Positions 41,293 to 51,070 of a DNA stretch of 64,000 bases are shown piece after piece. Every line of letters begins with the position of its first letter. The stretch's first letter is position 1. The notes under the pieces are model-generated. The model was not told the origin of the DNA and did not search any database. It worked only from the letters and a program-made list of their open reading frames with translations. The translations under genes were made by a program, and so were the position numbers. This DNA comes from Streptomyces sp. NBRC 109706. GTDB taxonomy: Bacteria; Actinomycetota; Actinomycetes; Streptomycetales; Streptomycetaceae. Where the stretch lies: NCBI RefSeq assembly GCF_000974485.1, contig NZ_BBOM01000005.1, positions 1,100,289 to 1,164,288 on the forward strand. Direction: 5' to 3'.

Positions 41293-41913
41293 GTGCGCTT
41301 TCGCCTGACGCCGAGGGAGACCAGCTTTTACGAGCTGTTCGCCACCGCGGCCGACAATGTGCTCAGTGGCTCGAAACTGCTGATGGAGCTGCTGGGCGCC
41401 GACGCGGAGGCGCGGGTGGAAATCGGTGAGCGGATGCGCGCCGCCGAGCACGCCGGCGATGATGTGACGCATGCCATCTTCCATCAGCTGAACTCGTCGT
41501 TTGTCACCCCGTTCGACCGCGAGGACATCTACCGGCTGGCCTCGCTGCTCGACGACATCATGGATTTCATGGAAGAGGCCGTCGATCTGGTGGTGTTGTA
41601 CAAGATCGACGAACTGCCCAAGGGCGTGGAGAGCCAGATAGAGGTGCTGGGCCGGGCGGCCGAGCTGACGGCCGAGGCGATGCCGAAGCTACGCACGATG
41701 CGCGAGTTGAACGAGTACTGGATCGAGGTCAACCGCCTGGAGAACCAGGCGGACCAGGTGCATCGGAAGCTGTTGGCGCAGCTGTTCAGCGGGGGCTTCG
41801 AGGCCATCGAGGTGATGAAGCTCAAGCAGATCGTGGATGTGCTGGAGGAGGCGGCCGACGCCTTCGAGTCGGTCGCCAACACGGTGGAGACGATTGTGGT
41901 CAAGGAGTCCTGA
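41293..41913 (+). CDS. DUF47 family phosphate-transport regulator
   Basis: 206 residues from a GTG at 41293 with AGAGGAAC upstream. It is all helical and PhoU-like; the opening RLTPRETSFYELFATAADNV and the central TPFDREDIYRLASLLDDIMD (metal-coordinating acidic segment) are typical of DUF47. Members are encoded next to PiT transporters and are thought to modulate phosphate or polyphosphate handling. Here the stop is seven bases before the Pit start, so the two are one operon. Acts in the cytoplasm at the membrane. Confidence 0.93.
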   Translation: MRFRLTPRETSFYELFATAADNVLSGSKLLMELLGADAEARVEIGERMRAAEHAGDDVTHAIFHQLNSSFVTPFDREDIYRLASLLDDIMDFMEEAVDLVVLYKIDELPKGVESQIEVLGRAAELTAEAMPKLRTMRELNEYWIEVNRLENQADQVHRKLLAQLFSGGFEAIEVMKLKQIVDVLEEAADAFESVANTVETIVVKES

Positions 41914-41920
41914 GCCCACT

Positions 41921-42919
41921 GTGGACACCTTCGCTCTGCTCGTCGTCATCGGTGCGGCGTTCTTCTTCACCTACACCAACGGGTTCCACGACTCGGCCAA
42001 CGCGATCGCCACCTCGATCTCGACCCGCGCGTTGACCCCACGTATCGCGCTGGCGATGGCCGCGTTGATGAACATGGCCGGGGCTTTTCTGGGCTCCGGC
42101 GTGGCAAAGACCGTCAGCGAGGGGTTGATCGCCACCCCGACCGGCAAACAGGGCATGGTCATCCTGTTCGCCGCTCTGGTGGGGGCCATCTCCTGGAACC
42201 TGGTCTCCTGGCACTACGGCCTGCCGTCGTCGTCCTCGCACGCGCTCTTCGGCGGGCTGGTCGGGGCCGCGCTGGCCGGGAGTTCCACCGTGCACTGGGA
42301 CGGGGTGCTCACCAAGATCGTGATCCCGATGGTGCTGTCGCCGCTGATCGGTCTCGTCCTCGGCTATCTGGTGATGGTCGGCATCCTGTGGGCGTTCCGG
42401 AAGGCCAATCCGCACCGGGCGCAGCGGGGTTTCCGGATGGCGCAGACGGTGTCGGCGGCGGGGATGGCGTTGGGGCACGGTCTGCAGGACGCCCAGAAGA
42501 CCATGGGTGTGGTGGTGATGGCGCTGGTGATCGCCGATGTGCAGGACGAGAGCGACGCCATCCCGATCTGGGTGAAGGTGTCCTGTGCGCTGATGCTGTC
42601 GCTCGGCACCTATGCGGGCGGCTGGCGGATCATGCGGACCCTGGGGCGGCGGATCATCGAGCTGGATCCGCCGCGCGGTTTCGCGGCGGAGACCACGGCG
42701 GCCTCGGTGCTGTACTCGGCGTCGTACTTCTTCCACGCGCCGATCTCGACCACCCATGTGATCACCTCGGCGATCATGGGCGTGGGCGCCACCCGCAGGG
42801 TGAGCGCGGTCCGCTGGGGGGTGGCGGGGAGCATCGTGCGTGGCTGGTTCATCACCATGCCGGCGGCCGGCGGGGTGGCCGCGTTGGGCTACTGGCTGGT
42901 GCATCTGGTGGTCGGCTGA
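41921..42919 (+). CDS. pit: inorganic phosphate transporter, PiT family
   Basis: 332 residues from a GTG at 41921. Ten or so membrane segments are present, with the duplicated PiT signature: FTYTNGFHDSANAIATSIST near the N-terminus and GMALGHGLQDAQKTMGVVVM in the second half, plus ISTTHVITSAIMGVG. It imports metal-phosphate with low affinity and high capacity, complementing the high-affinity Pst system encoded 4-8 kb downstream. It is co-transcribed with the DUF47 gene. I saw no PHO box upstream of this pair, consistent with constitutive use. Confidence 0.95.
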   Translation: MDTFALLVVIGAAFFFTYTNGFHDSANAIATSISTRALTPRIALAMAALMNMAGAFLGSGVAKTVSEGLIATPTGKQGMVILFAALVGAISWNLVSWHYGLPSSSSHALFGGLVGAALAGSSTVHWDGVLTKIVIPMVLSPLIGLVLGYLVMVGILWAFRKANPHRAQRGFRMAQTVSAAGMALGHGLQDAQKTMGVVVMALVIADVQDESDAIPIWVKVSCALMLSLGTYAGGWRIMRTLGRRIIELDPPRGFAAETTAASVLYSASYFFHAPISTTHVITSAIMGVGATRRVSAVRWGVAGSIVRGWFITMPAAGGVAALGYWLVHLVVG

Positions 42920-43082
42920 GCCGGCTCCCCGGCGTCGATGGTCACGGGAAGGTCACTTCTCCCCCGACGCTTCCTCACCAATTCCGCCCCGGATCCGATG
43001 GCAAGTGACTGGTCCTCCGACCGATGATCGGTTTGGGGGGATGGATGACGCCCCCTGTCAACTTCTGTCACCAGGGGGACAG

Positions 43083-46000
43083 TTGAAGATAGATCCCAAG
43101 AGGACTCGCAACCGGACGGTGGTCGCGGCCACCGCCGTGGCGCTCGCCATGACGGCGGGTCTCGCGGCCACGGCCGGAGCGGACGAGGGTGCGGCAGGGG
43201 CGGCGGGCCGGCTCCCGACGGTCGCCGAAGGGGACGCCGTCGGCGAACGGATCACATTGATCACCGGCGACCAGGTGATTGTCGGCCAGGGGGGTCAGGC
43301 CACCGGCCTGATCCCCGCCGAGGGCCGGGAGAACATCCCGACCCGCACCGTCCGGATCGGCGACAGCGTCCAGGTGCTGCCGGCCGATGTGATCCCGCTG
43401 ATCCAGAACGGCACGCTCGACCGTCGCCTCTTCGATGTGACCGAGCTGAGCCGCGAGCAGTACCGCCGGGTCGACGGGCTGCGGCTGATCGTCTCCTACA
43501 CCGGATCGGACCAGGGCGCGGCCGAGCTGTTCGCCGACGCCGACCCCGAGGTGGACGCCGACCTGGAGGCGGTCGACGGCGAGGCGCTGACCGTCGCCGA
43601 CGAGGACCTGCCCGCGCTGTGGGCCGAGCTGACCCGGCCCGCCGAGGGGGTCGGCGTCCTGGAGGCGGCGCCCGGCATCGGTTCGGTCGCGCTGGACGGT
43701 CTGGTCACCAAGTCGCTCGACGTGAGCGTGCCGCAGATCGGCGCCCCCGATGCCTGGGAGGCCGGCTTCGACGGCACCGGGGTGACGGTCGCGGTGCTGG
43801 ACACCGGCATTTCCGCTGAGCACCCGGACCTCGGCGCCGACAAGGTGGTCGCCGCACAGAACTTCTCCGAGTCGGAGCTGGTGACCGACCTCGACGGCCA
43901 TGGCACCCATGTGGCGTCGACCGTCGCCGGCGTCGGCGACCCGTACACCGGGGTCGCGCCCGGCGCCCAGCTGATCAACGGCAAGGTGCTGGACGACTTC
44001 GGCAGCGGCTGGGAGTCGGACATCATCGAGGGCATGCAGTGGGCCGTCGACGAGGGCGCCGACATCGTGTCGATGAGCCTGGGCGGCTACGCCGGCAACG
44101 AGATCGACCCGATGGAAGAGGCCGTCAACACCCTCTCCGCCGAGAGCGACGCGCTCTTTGTGATCGCCGCCGGCAACGAGGGCCCCGGCGCCGGCACCAT
44201 CGGCACCCCCGGCACCGCCGACGCGGCGCTGACCGTGGGCGCCGTCGACGACAACGACGAGCTGGCCGACTTCTCCTCGGTCGGCCCCCGGACCAGGGAC
44301 GGCGCGCTGAAGCCCGATGTCACGGCGCCCGGCGTCGACATCGCGGCCGCCGGCGCCGAGGGCGCGGCCATCTGGGACTACGGCACCCCGGTGGACGACA
44401 GCCATGTGGCGATCTCCGGCACCTCGATGGCCACCCCGCATGTCGCGGGCGCCGCGGCGCTGGTCGCCCAGGCCAACCCGGAGTTGACCGGTCAGCAGGT
44501 GAAGGCGGTCCTCTCCGGCTCGGCCGTCACCGCCGAGGGCTACAGCGCGGTGCAGCAGGGCTCGGGCCGGATCGATGTGCCGGCCGCGATCTCCCAGACG
44601 GTGATCGCCGAGCCGGCCAACCTGAGCTTCGGCATCGTGCCCTTCCCGCACGATGACGCCGAGCCGGTCACCCGTGAGCTGAGCTACACCAACCTCGGCG
44701 ATGCGGACGTCACGCTCCAGCTGAGCACCCACGCCACCGACCCCGAGGGCGCCGAGGCCCCCGAGGGGCTGTTCGGCCTGAGCGCGGACGAGGTCACCGT
44801 GCCCGCCGGGGGCACCGCCTCCGTCGAGGTGACGGCCGACACCTCCGTGGGCACGCTGTTCGGCGTGCACTCGCTGCACATCACCGCGACCGACGGCGCC
44901 GACACCGTGGTCACCACGGCCGGCGCGGTGGAGCGTGAGTCGGAGAAGTTCGACCTGACCGTCGAGTCGACGGACCGGTCGGGCGCCCCGACCGAGGAGT
45001 TCTACGCCACCGTCTTCAACCTGGACTCCAACGAGGCCTTCGAGGTCGCCGGGACCGACGGCAGCGGCACCATCCGGGTGCCCGAGGGCGAGTACGCCGT
45101 CGAGGTGTCGCTCTACCACCTGGACGAGACCGGCGAGGACCTGGCCGGCGTCGACTGGCTGGTCGCGCCAGGCGTCCAGGTCGACGGCGACACATCCGTC
45201 ACCGCCGACGCCAACGACGCCGAGCTGATCGAGTGGACGGTGGCGGACGAGACCGCCGAACAGCTGGACCTCTCGCCCAGCGTCTCGTTCCTCGACGAGA
45301 ACGGCGAGGCGTTCTACCTCAGCGCGTGGAGCGCCCCGGGTCTGCCCGAGGGGCTGCGCACCGCCCAGCTGGGCGAGGCCGGTTCGTACCAGGTCAGGGG
45401 TGACGCCACCGCCAGCTGGCTCGGCGCCGACGGCCAGGAGTACTACGCCGCGCACTCCAGCCCCGACGCGTTCTACACCGGTCTGACCGAGCACCTGGAG
45501 CTGTCCGAGACGGCCCGCGTCAACGCCGGCCTCGGCAGCTCGGTCGCGGACTCCGTGGGGCCGCTCTTCGTCTACCCGGAGAGCTCGTTCTTCGTGTCGG
45601 CCTACGCGTACGCGTTGCCGCGCACCGCGGAGCTCTACCTCCAGGAGGGGGTGGCCTGGGGCCTCGAACTGGCCGTCGACACCCCCGAGGTCTGGTACGC
45701 CTCGCTGAGCTTCGTCGACTTCGCCGAGTACACCGCCGGTGAGGTCTACGATCTGACGCTCAACGTGGGCGTCCACGGCCCGGCGGCCGACGAGGACGGG
45801 AACATCTACCGCGACGGCGACACGCTCTTCGGTTGGACCAACGCGTTCACCGACGGCGCCGGCAACATCGGTTCGAGCGACTTCGACTCGGCCGAGACCA
45901 CGCTCTACCGGGACGGCGAGGAGTACGCCGTCGTGAACGAGCCGCTGGAGTGGGTGGAGTTCGAGGTGCCGGCCGACGAGGCCGAGTACGAGCTGGTGAC

Positions 46001-46394
46001 CACCGTCTCGCGCGGCCCGTCGATCGCCACCGTCAGCACGGAGATCACCTCCGCGTTCACGTTCACCTCGGCGAGCACCGACGAGCTGACGGCGCTGCCG
46101 TTCAGCGCCGTCCGGTTCACCCCCGAGCTGGCGCTGGACAGCACGACCCCGGCCGGTGAGACGCTGACCGTGCCGGTGACCGTCCAGGGCTCGGCGGCCG
46201 ACGAGCCGGCCTCGCTGGTCGTCTCGGCCTCGGTCGACGGCGGCGAGACCTGGGAGGAGGTCGAGATCGTCGACGGGGCCGTGGAGATCGTGAGCCCCGA
46301 GGCCGGCGGCAGCGTCTCGCTGCGTGCCGAGGTCGAGGACGGCGCGGGCAACACGCTGACCCAGACCATCATCGACGCCTACCGCACCGCCTGA
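43083..46394 (+). CDS. large secreted subtilisin-like (S8) serine protease
   Basis: About 1103 residues. A TTG at 43083 preceded by AGGGGGAC gives LKIDPKRTRNR plus a good signal peptide (TVVAATAVALAMTAGLAATAGA); an ATG at 43041 is the alternative. After a pro-region of about 190 residues comes the protease: VAVLDTGIS (Asp about 240), GHGTHVAST (His about 273), FVIAAGNEGPG (oxyanion Asn) and SGTSMATPHVAG (Ser about 448). The C-terminal 600 residues are beta-rich, acidic modules ending without an anchor. All triad residues are intact. It probably degrades extracellular protein. The gene stands alone, ending in a 15-bp hairpin shared with pstB. Confidence 0.94.
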   Translation: MKIDPKRTRNRTVVAATAVALAMTAGLAATAGADEGAAGAAGRLPTVAEGDAVGERITLITGDQVIVGQGGQATGLIPAEGRENIPTRTVRIGDSVQVLPADVIPLIQNGTLDRRLFDVTELSREQYRRVDGLRLIVSYTGSDQGAAELFADADPEVDADLEAVDGEALTVADEDLPALWAELTRPAEGVGVLEAAPGIGSVALDGLVTKSLDVSVPQIGAPDAWEAGFDGTGVTVAVLDTGISAEHPDLGADKVVAAQNFSESELVTDLDGHGTHVASTVAGVGDPYTGVAPGAQLINGKVLDDFGSGWESDIIEGMQWAVDEGADIVSMSLGGYAGNEIDPMEEAVNTLSAESDALFVIAAGNEGPGAGTIGTPGTADAALTVGAVDDNDELADFSSVGPRTRDGALKPDVTAPGVDIAAAGAEGAAIWDYGTPVDDSHVAISGTSMATPHVAGAAALVAQANPELTGQQVKAVLSGSAVTAEGYSAVQQGSGRIDVPAAISQTVIAEPANLSFGIVPFPHDDAEPVTRELSYTNLGDADVTLQLSTHATDPEGAEAPEGLFGLSADEVTVPAGGTASVEVTADTSVGTLFGVHSLHITATDGADTVVTTAGAVERESEKFDLTVESTDRSGAPTEEFYATVFNLDSNEAFEVAGTDGSGTIRVPEGEYAVEVSLYHLDETGEDLAGVDWLVAPGVQVDGDTSVTADANDAELIEWTVADETAEQLDLSPSVSFLDENGEAFYLSAWSAPGLPEGLRTAQLGEAGSYQVRGDATASWLGADGQEYYAAHSSPDAFYTGLTEHLELSETARVNAGLGSSVADSVGPLFVYPESSFFVSAYAYALPRTAELYLQEGVAWGLELAVDTPEVWYASLSFVDFAEYTAGEVYDLTLNVGVHGPAADEDGNIYRDGDTLFGWTNAFTDGAGNIGSSDFDSAETTLYRDGEEYAVVNEPLEWVEFEVPADEAEYELVTTVSRGPSIATVSTEITSAFTFTSASTDELTALPFSAVRFTPELALDSTTPAGETLTVPVTVQGSAADEPASLVVSASVDGGETWEEVEIVDGAVEIVSPEAGGSVSLRAEVEDGAGNTLTQTIIDAYRTA

Positions 46395-46411
46395 GCACCA
46401 CCCCGCACGAC

Positions 46412-46455
46412 CGGCGGCCCGCTCCCCTCCTTGGCCGGAAGGGAGCGGGCCGCCG
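46412..46455. terminator. bidirectional hairpin terminator
   Basis: Perfect 15-bp arms, CGGCGGCCCGCTCCC (46412-46426) and GGGAGCGGGCCGCCG (46441-46455), lie between the convergent subtilase and pstB genes. Confidence 0.88.
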
Positions 46456-46473
46456 CCATTCAAGGGGAAACGC

Positions 46474-47253
46474 TCAGCCGAAACGGCCCGAGATGTAGTC
46501 CTCGGTGGCCTGCACGGACGGGTTGGAGAAGATCTTCTCCGTCTGGTCGATCTCGATCAGCCGGCCCGGCTGGCCGATCGCCGCCAGGTTGAAGAACGCG
46601 GTACGGTCCGAGACCCGGGCCGCCTGCTGCATGTTGTGGGTGACGATCACGATGGTGTACTCGGACTTCAGCTTGTCGATCAGATCCTCGATCGCCAGCG
46701 TGGAGACCGGGTCGAGCGCCGAGCAGGGCTCGTCCATCAGCAGCACATCGGGCTCGACGGCCGTGGCGCGGGCGATGCAGAGCCGCTGCTGCTGACCGCC
46801 GGAGAGCCCCGAACCGGGCCGCGCCAGCCGGTCCTTCACCTCGTTCCACAGGTTGGCGGCCCGCAGGTTGCGCTCCACCAGCTCGTCCAGCTCGGACTTG
46901 CGCCGCCCGCCGCCGTTGAGCCGGATGCCGGCGGCGACATTGTCGTAGATCGACATGGTGGGGAACGGGTTGGGCCGCTGGAAGACCATCCCGATGGTGC
47001 GCCGCACGGAGACCGGGTCGACGCCCGGGCCGTAGAGGTCCTCGTTGTCCAGCATCACCTTGCCCTCGACCCGGCCGCCCGGGGTGACCTCGTGCATCCG
47101 GTTGAGGGTGCGCAGAAACGTGGACTTGCCGCAGCCGGACGGGCCGATGAACGCGGTCACCGCGCCCGGCTCGATATGCATGGTGATGTCCTCGATCGCC
47201 CGGTGGGCGCCGTAGTAGGCATTGAGCCCGCTGACATCGATGCGCTTGGCCAT
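46474..47253 (-). CDS. pstB: phosphate ABC transporter ATP-binding protein PstB
   Basis: 259 residues. Walker A is [18 protein letters not shown], the Q-loop region [18 protein letters not shown] is diagnostic of PstB, the signature is [14 protein letters not shown], Walker B is [16 protein letters not shown], and the switch His is in [13 protein letters not shown]. The C-terminal [19 protein letters not shown] is also PstB-specific. It energises high-affinity phosphate uptake by PstC/PstA. It is last in the pst operon, 13 bp after pstA, and is followed by a strong bidirectional hairpin. Confidence 0.98.
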   Translation of the reverse strand: MAKRIDVSGLNAYYGAHRAIEDITMHIEPGAVTAFIGPSGCGKSTFLRTLNRMHEVTPGGRVEGKVMLDNEDLYGPGVDPVSVRRTIGMVFQRPNPFPTMSIYDNVAAGIRLNGGGRRKSELDELVERNLRAANLWNEVKDRLARPGSGLSGGQQQRLCIARATAVEPDVLLMDEPCSALDPVSTLAIEDLIDKLKSEYTIVIVTHNMQQAARVSDRTAFFNLAAIGQPGRLIEIDQTEKIFSNPSVQATEDYISGRFG

Positions 47254-47266
47254 GGTGGCACCTCTC

Positions 47267-48355
47267 CTAACGACCGGTCTTGGGGGCCTTCCAGCGGGCG
47301 ATGCCGCGGGCGACCAGGTTGAGGATCATCACGAAGGCGATCAGCACCAGCGCCGCCGACCAGGCACGGTCATAGGCGGCCTCGGTGCCGTACGCCCACT
47401 GTTCGTAGACATAGAGCGGCAGCGAGGACTGGGCGCCCTCGAAGACATTGGCGTTGATCATGTTGTTGCCGAAGACCAGCAGGATGATCGGCGCGGTCTC
47501 GCCGGCGATCCTGGCCAGGGCCAGCATCACCCCGGTGGTGATCCCGCCGATGGCGGTGGGCAGCACCACCTTGAGGATGGTGCGCCACTTCGGGATGCCG
47601 AGCGCCAGCGACGCCTCGCGCAGCTCGCCCGGGACCAGCTTGAGCATCTCCTCGGTGGAGCGGACCACGATCGGCATCATCAGAATGGCCAGCGCCAACG
47701 ATCCGGCGAAGCCGGAGTAGCCCAGGTCCAGCATCATGATCCACAGGCTGAGGACGAAGAGGCCGGCGACGATCGACGGGATGCCGGTCATCACATCGAC
47801 GAAGAAGGTGATCACCTTCGCCAGCCGGCCCGAGCCGTACTCCACCAGATAGACGGCCGTGAGCAGGCCGATCGGGATGGCCAGCACGGAGGCCAGCGCG
47901 ACCTGCTGCACCGTGCCCAGCAGCGCGTGGTAGATCCCGCCGCCGTCCTGCCAGCTGAGCACCCCGTTCATCGAGTGGGTCAGGAAGTACCAGTCGACGC
48001 CCGGCGCGCCCCGGGCGACCGTCTCCCAGATCAGCGAGGCCAGCGGCAGCACCGCCAGGACGAAGCTTGCCCACACCAGGGTGGCGGCCAGCCGGTCCAC
48101 GGCCTGCCGGCGGCCCTCGACGGCCGAGGTCAGCAGGAAACGGGAGACGACGAAGGCCAGCGCGGCGATCAGCCCCCACTGCACCCGGCTCTCCAGGCCG
48201 CCCAACAGCCCGGCGGCCACGCCGAGCGCGACCGAACCGAGCAGCAGCGCCGCCACCGACCAGCGCGGCAGCCTGGGCGGACGCAGCGTCTTGGGGCGTA
48301 CGTCGACGGTGCCGGTGGTTTCGGGGCTCTCCGGGGTCGTGGTGTCGTGGCTCAT
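47267..48355 (-). CDS. pstA: phosphate ABC transporter permease PstA
   Basis: 362 residues. An N-terminal extension of about 60 residues with two hydrophobic segments precedes the usual six-segment permease core. The core includes the EAA loop [21 protein letters not shown] and [16 protein letters not shown], as expected for PstA. It pairs with PstC to form the channel. Its ATG overlaps the pstC stop by four bases. The N-terminal hydrophobic extension is commonly seen in streptomycete PstA. Confidence 0.97.
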   Translation of the reverse strand: MSHDTTTPESPETTGTVDVRPKTLRPPRLPRWSVAALLLGSVALGVAAGLLGGLESRVQWGLIAALAFVVSRFLLTSAVEGRRQAVDRLAATLVWASFVLAVLPLASLIWETVARGAPGVDWYFLTHSMNGVLSWQDGGGIYHALLGTVQQVALASVLAIPIGLLTAVYLVEYGSGRLAKVITFFVDVMTGIPSIVAGLFVLSLWIMMLDLGYSGFAGSLALAILMMPIVVRSTEEMLKLVPGELREASLALGIPKWRTILKVVLPTAIGGITTGVMLALARIAGETAPIILLVFGNNMINANVFEGAQSSLPLYVYEQWAYGTEAAYDRAWSAALVLIAFVMILNLVARGIARWKAPKTGR

Positions 48356-49338
48356 GCGTTGGCCCCCGAGTACTCCTTGCGACGGGCGATGATCAGCCGG
48401 GCGGCACCGTTGACCAGCAGGGTCAGCAGGAAGAGCACCAGCCCCGAGGCGATCAGCGCGTCCCGGCCCATCGACCCGGCCTCCTTGAACTGGCTGGCGA
48501 TGTTCTGCGCGAAGGTGCCGCCGCCGGACTCCAGCACGCTGGCGTTGATCAGGAAGCTGGGCGAGAGAACGGTGGCCACCGCCATGGTCTCGCCGAGGGC
48601 CCGGCCGAGCCCCAGCATCGAGGCGCTGATCACCCCGGACCGCCCGAAGGGCAGCACGGTCACCCGGATCACCTCCCAGCGGGTGGCACCCAGCGCCAGC
48701 GCCGCCTCCTGGTGCGCCTTGGGCGTCTGCTTGAACACCTCACGGGCGACCGAGGTGATGATCGGCAGAATCATGATGGCCAGCAGGATGCCGACGGTCA
48801 TCAGCGAACGGGCCGGGCTGCCGTCGTAGGAGAAGACCTTGGTCCAGCCCAGGAACTGGTCCAGCCAGTCGTACAGTCCGGTCATCCTGGGCACCAGATA
48901 GAGGGCGCCCCAGAGGCCGTAGATGATGCTGGGCACGGCGGCCAGCAGATCGATCAGATAGCCGATCGGGGTGGACAGCCGGCGCGGCGCGTAGTGCGAG
49001 ATGAACAGCGCGATGCCCACCGCGATCGGCACCGCGATCAGCATCGCGATCACCGAGCTGACCACGGTGCCGAAGAGCAGCACCGCGATCCCGAAGTACG
49101 GCGGATCGGCGTTGGCCTCCCAGGCGAACGTGGTCAGGAAGTTGCCCTCGTTGGCCCGGATGGCGACCACGGCGCGGATGGTGAGGAACACCGCGATGGC
49201 GCCCATGATCACCAGCAGCGCGATGCCCGACCCCTTGGAGAGGTTGCTGAAGACCCGGTCACCCAGGCGGGTGGTGGCCCCGGCCGACCCCTCGGGCGGA
49301 CGGGGGGCGGGCTCGATGTCCTTGCTCTTCGCTGTCAT
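48352..49338 (-). CDS. pstC: phosphate ABC transporter permease PstC
   Basis: 328 residues from an ATG at 49338 (MTAKSKDIEPAPRPP), eight bases after pstS. Six membrane segments are seen. Family markers include IGYLIDLLAAVPSIIYGLWG, the EAA loop HQEAALALGATRWEVIRV and GRALGETMAVATVLS. It forms the phosphate channel together with PstA. Confidence 0.97.
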   Translation of the reverse strand: MTAKSKDIEPAPRPPEGSAGATTRLGDRVFSNLSKGSGIALLVIMGAIAVFLTIRAVVAIRANEGNFLTTFAWEANADPPYFGIAVLLFGTVVSSVIAMLIAVPIAVGIALFISHYAPRRLSTPIGYLIDLLAAVPSIIYGLWGALYLVPRMTGLYDWLDQFLGWTKVFSYDGSPARSLMTVGILLAIMILPIITSVAREVFKQTPKAHQEAALALGATRWEVIRVTVLPFGRSGVISASMLGLGRALGETMAVATVLSPSFLINASVLESGGGTFAQNIASQFKEAGSMGRDALIASGLVLFLLTLLVNGAARLIIARRKEYSGANA

Positions 49339-49346
49339 CTCCGGCC

Positions 49347-50477
49347 TCAGTCCATCGCCTCGACGCGTTGCCGCACCTGCTCGACGATGTCGTCGGAGAT
49401 GGGCGCGTAGTCGATCTCGGCCAGCGCCCGCTGCCCCTCTTCGCCGGCGGTGTAGTTGAGAAAAGCCCTGGTCAGATCGAGCGTTCCGGGCGCGTTGCCC
49501 CGGTCGCAAACGATCTCGTAGGTGACCAGGACGATCGGGTAGACGCCGTCGGCCGTGGTCCCGTAGTCCAGTTGGAGTGCCAGGTCCCCGTCCTCGCCGA
49601 CCACCTCCGCCTCGGCGATGGCGTTGGACGAGTTCTCCACGGTGGCCGCCACCGGCTCGTCGGCGCCGGTGTCGATCGCCACGGTGTCCAGCTCGTTCTG
49701 GTGCGCGTAGGACAGCTCGAAATAGCTGATCGCGCCCTTGTTCTGCTGCACCATGCCGACCAGCCCCGAGGAGCCGTCCGCCGACTGCCCGCCGCGACCG
49801 CGCCAGCTCTTGTCCGGCTCGTAGGGCCAGTCGTCCGGCGCGCTCGCGTTCAGATAGCTGGTGAGGTTCTCCGTGGTGCCGGAGCCGTCCGAGCGGTGGA
49901 ACGGGGTGATCGCGAGGTCGGGGAGGTCGGCGTCGGGGTTGAGCGCGGCGATGGCGGGATCGTCCCAGCGGGTGATCCGGGAGTCGAAGATCCGGGCCAG
50001 CGTGGCCGCGTCCAGCGTCAGGTCCGACACCCCGGGGAGGTTGTAGCCCAGGGCGATGGGGCCGGCGGCCATCGGCAGATGGATGCCACGGCCCCCGTCG
50101 CGGCAGACCCGCCGGGACTCCTCCACCTCGCCGGGCGAGAGCAGCGAGTCGGAGCCGGCGAACGCGGTGGTGCCCTGCAGGAACTCCTGCACGCCGGCGC
50201 CGGACCCGGTGGCCTTGTAGTTGATCTGGCTGCCTTCACAATTGGCCTGGTAGGTGTTCACCCAGACCTCCATCGCATTGGCCTGGGCGCTGGAGCCCGA
50301 GGCCAGCAGGGTGCCGCCCGGGCCGCACTCAAGGCCCTCGATGGAGAAGTCCACCGCCCCGGGAAGGCCGGAGTTGTCATCCGTGCCACAGGCAGTGAGG
50401 GCCAGGGCGCCCGCCGCCAGCGCGGCGCCGAGGCTGAGCGCCCGCCGCTGCCGCCCGCTCGTGCGCGAAAGCTTCAC
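49347..50477 (-). CDS. pstS: phosphate-binding lipoprotein PstS
   Basis: 376 residues from a GTG at 50477 with GGAAGGAT upstream. The lipoprotein signal ends in GALALTACG (Cys about 30). Phosphate-binding loops are visible as LLASGSSAQANAM, YKATGSGAGVQEFLQG, FAGSDSLLSP and RSDGSGTTENLTSYL. The protein captures phosphate outside the membrane for PstCA. A PHO box of 11-bp direct repeats lies 48-91 bp upstream of the start, so it is probably induced by PhoP on phosphate starvation, together with pstCAB. Confidence 0.97.
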   Translation of the reverse strand: MKLSRTSGRQRRALSLGAALAAGALALTACGTDDNSGLPGAVDFSIEGLECGPGGTLLASGSSAQANAMEVWVNTYQANCEGSQINYKATGSGAGVQEFLQGTTAFAGSDSLLSPGEVEESRRVCRDGGRGIHLPMAAGPIALGYNLPGVSDLTLDAATLARIFDSRITRWDDPAIAALNPDADLPDLAITPFHRSDGSGTTENLTSYLNASAPDDWPYEPDKSWRGRGGQSADGSSGLVGMVQQNKGAISYFELSYAHQNELDTVAIDTGADEPVAATVENSSNAIAEAEVVGEDGDLALQLDYGTTADGVYPIVLVTYEIVCDRGNAPGTLDLTRAFLNYTAGEEGQRALAEIDYAPISDDIVEQVRQRVEAMD

Positions 50478-50524
50478 TGTCGTTCGATCCTTCCCGTAAC
50501 CGTTCTCACCTGAAAGTAGGTTGA

Positions 50525-50568
50525 TCAGGTGAATCGACTTACGGTCAAAAGTGAATAGCAAATGAATC
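50525..50568 (-). promoter_or_regulatory. PHO box (four 11-bp repeats) upstream of pstS
   Basis: On the minus strand, consecutive 11-bp units read GATTCATTTGC, TATTCACTTTT, GACCGTAAGTC and GATTCACCTGA. Units 1, 2 and 4 carry the TTCAC/TTCAT core of the streptomycete PhoP repeat; unit 3 is degenerate. Confidence 0.88.
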
Positions 50569-50634
50569 ACGCAGGGCGGTCAGGTGGCCGGCAGGGTGCA
50601 CGATACTGCCCGGTTGGCCGACGGTTCGTTACGC

Positions 50635-50653
50635 TATACCCATCAGGGGTATA
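50635..50653. promoter_or_regulatory. CsoR-type operator palindrome
   Basis: TATACCCATCAGGGGTATA has perfect 7-bp arms TATACCC/GGGTATA around a 5-bp centre. It lies 19 bp upstream of the CsoR-like gene. The GTATACCC-type palindrome is what copper-sensing CsoR proteins recognise. Confidence 0.82.
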
Positions 50654-50671
50654 TGAGCAGAAGGCGGCACT

Positions 50672-51070
50672 ATGACCACACTAGGGACGATCGACGGCCA
50701 TGGCGCACCGGACGAGCGGCAGCCGGACGAGCCCACGCCGGACCCCGCCTGCCATGCCGGGCCGCCGACGGCCGAACCGGGTCAGGGCCCGCACGGCTAC
50801 AGCAAGGACAAGGACGCCCACCTCAAACGGCTCCGCCGGATCGAGGGGCAGATCCGTGGCCTGCAGCGCATGGTCGACGAGGACGTCTACTGCATCGACA
50901 TACTGACGCAGGTCTCCGCCTCCACCAAGGCGCTCCAGTCCTTCGCCCTCCAGCTGCTGGAGGAGCATCTGCGGCACTGCGTCGCCCACGCCGCCCAGGA
51001 GGGCGGCCCCGAGATCGACGCCAAGGTCAAGGAGGCCACGGCCGCCATCGGCCGAATGCTCCGCACCTGA
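50672..51070 (+). CDS. CsoR-family metal-sensing repressor
   Basis: 132 residues. A disordered 35-residue N-terminal extension is followed by the CsoR/RcnR helical core: HLKRLRRIEGQIRGLQRMVD, DVYCIDILTQVSASTKALQS and LLEEHLRHC. The copper ligands Cys, His and Cys (YCID and HLRHC) are all present, favouring a Cu(I) sensor rather than a formaldehyde or nickel sensor. The palindrome directly upstream indicates autoregulation. No copper exporter, chaperone or other metal gene is adjacent, so its other targets must lie elsewhere. Confidence 0.92.
   Translation: MTTLGTIDGHGAPDERQPDEPTPDPACHAGPPTAEPGQGPHGYSKDKDAHLKRLRRIEGQIRGLQRMVDEDVYCIDILTQVSASTKALQSFALQLLEEHLRHCVAHAAQEGGPEIDAKVKEATAAIGRMLRT

Noticed and set aside
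43068..46463. 1131-codon open frame on the minus strand opposite the subtilase gene
   Set aside because: Shadow of the strong plus-strand gene: Arg/Gly/His-rich composition, no motifs. The plus frame has an intact catalytic triad.
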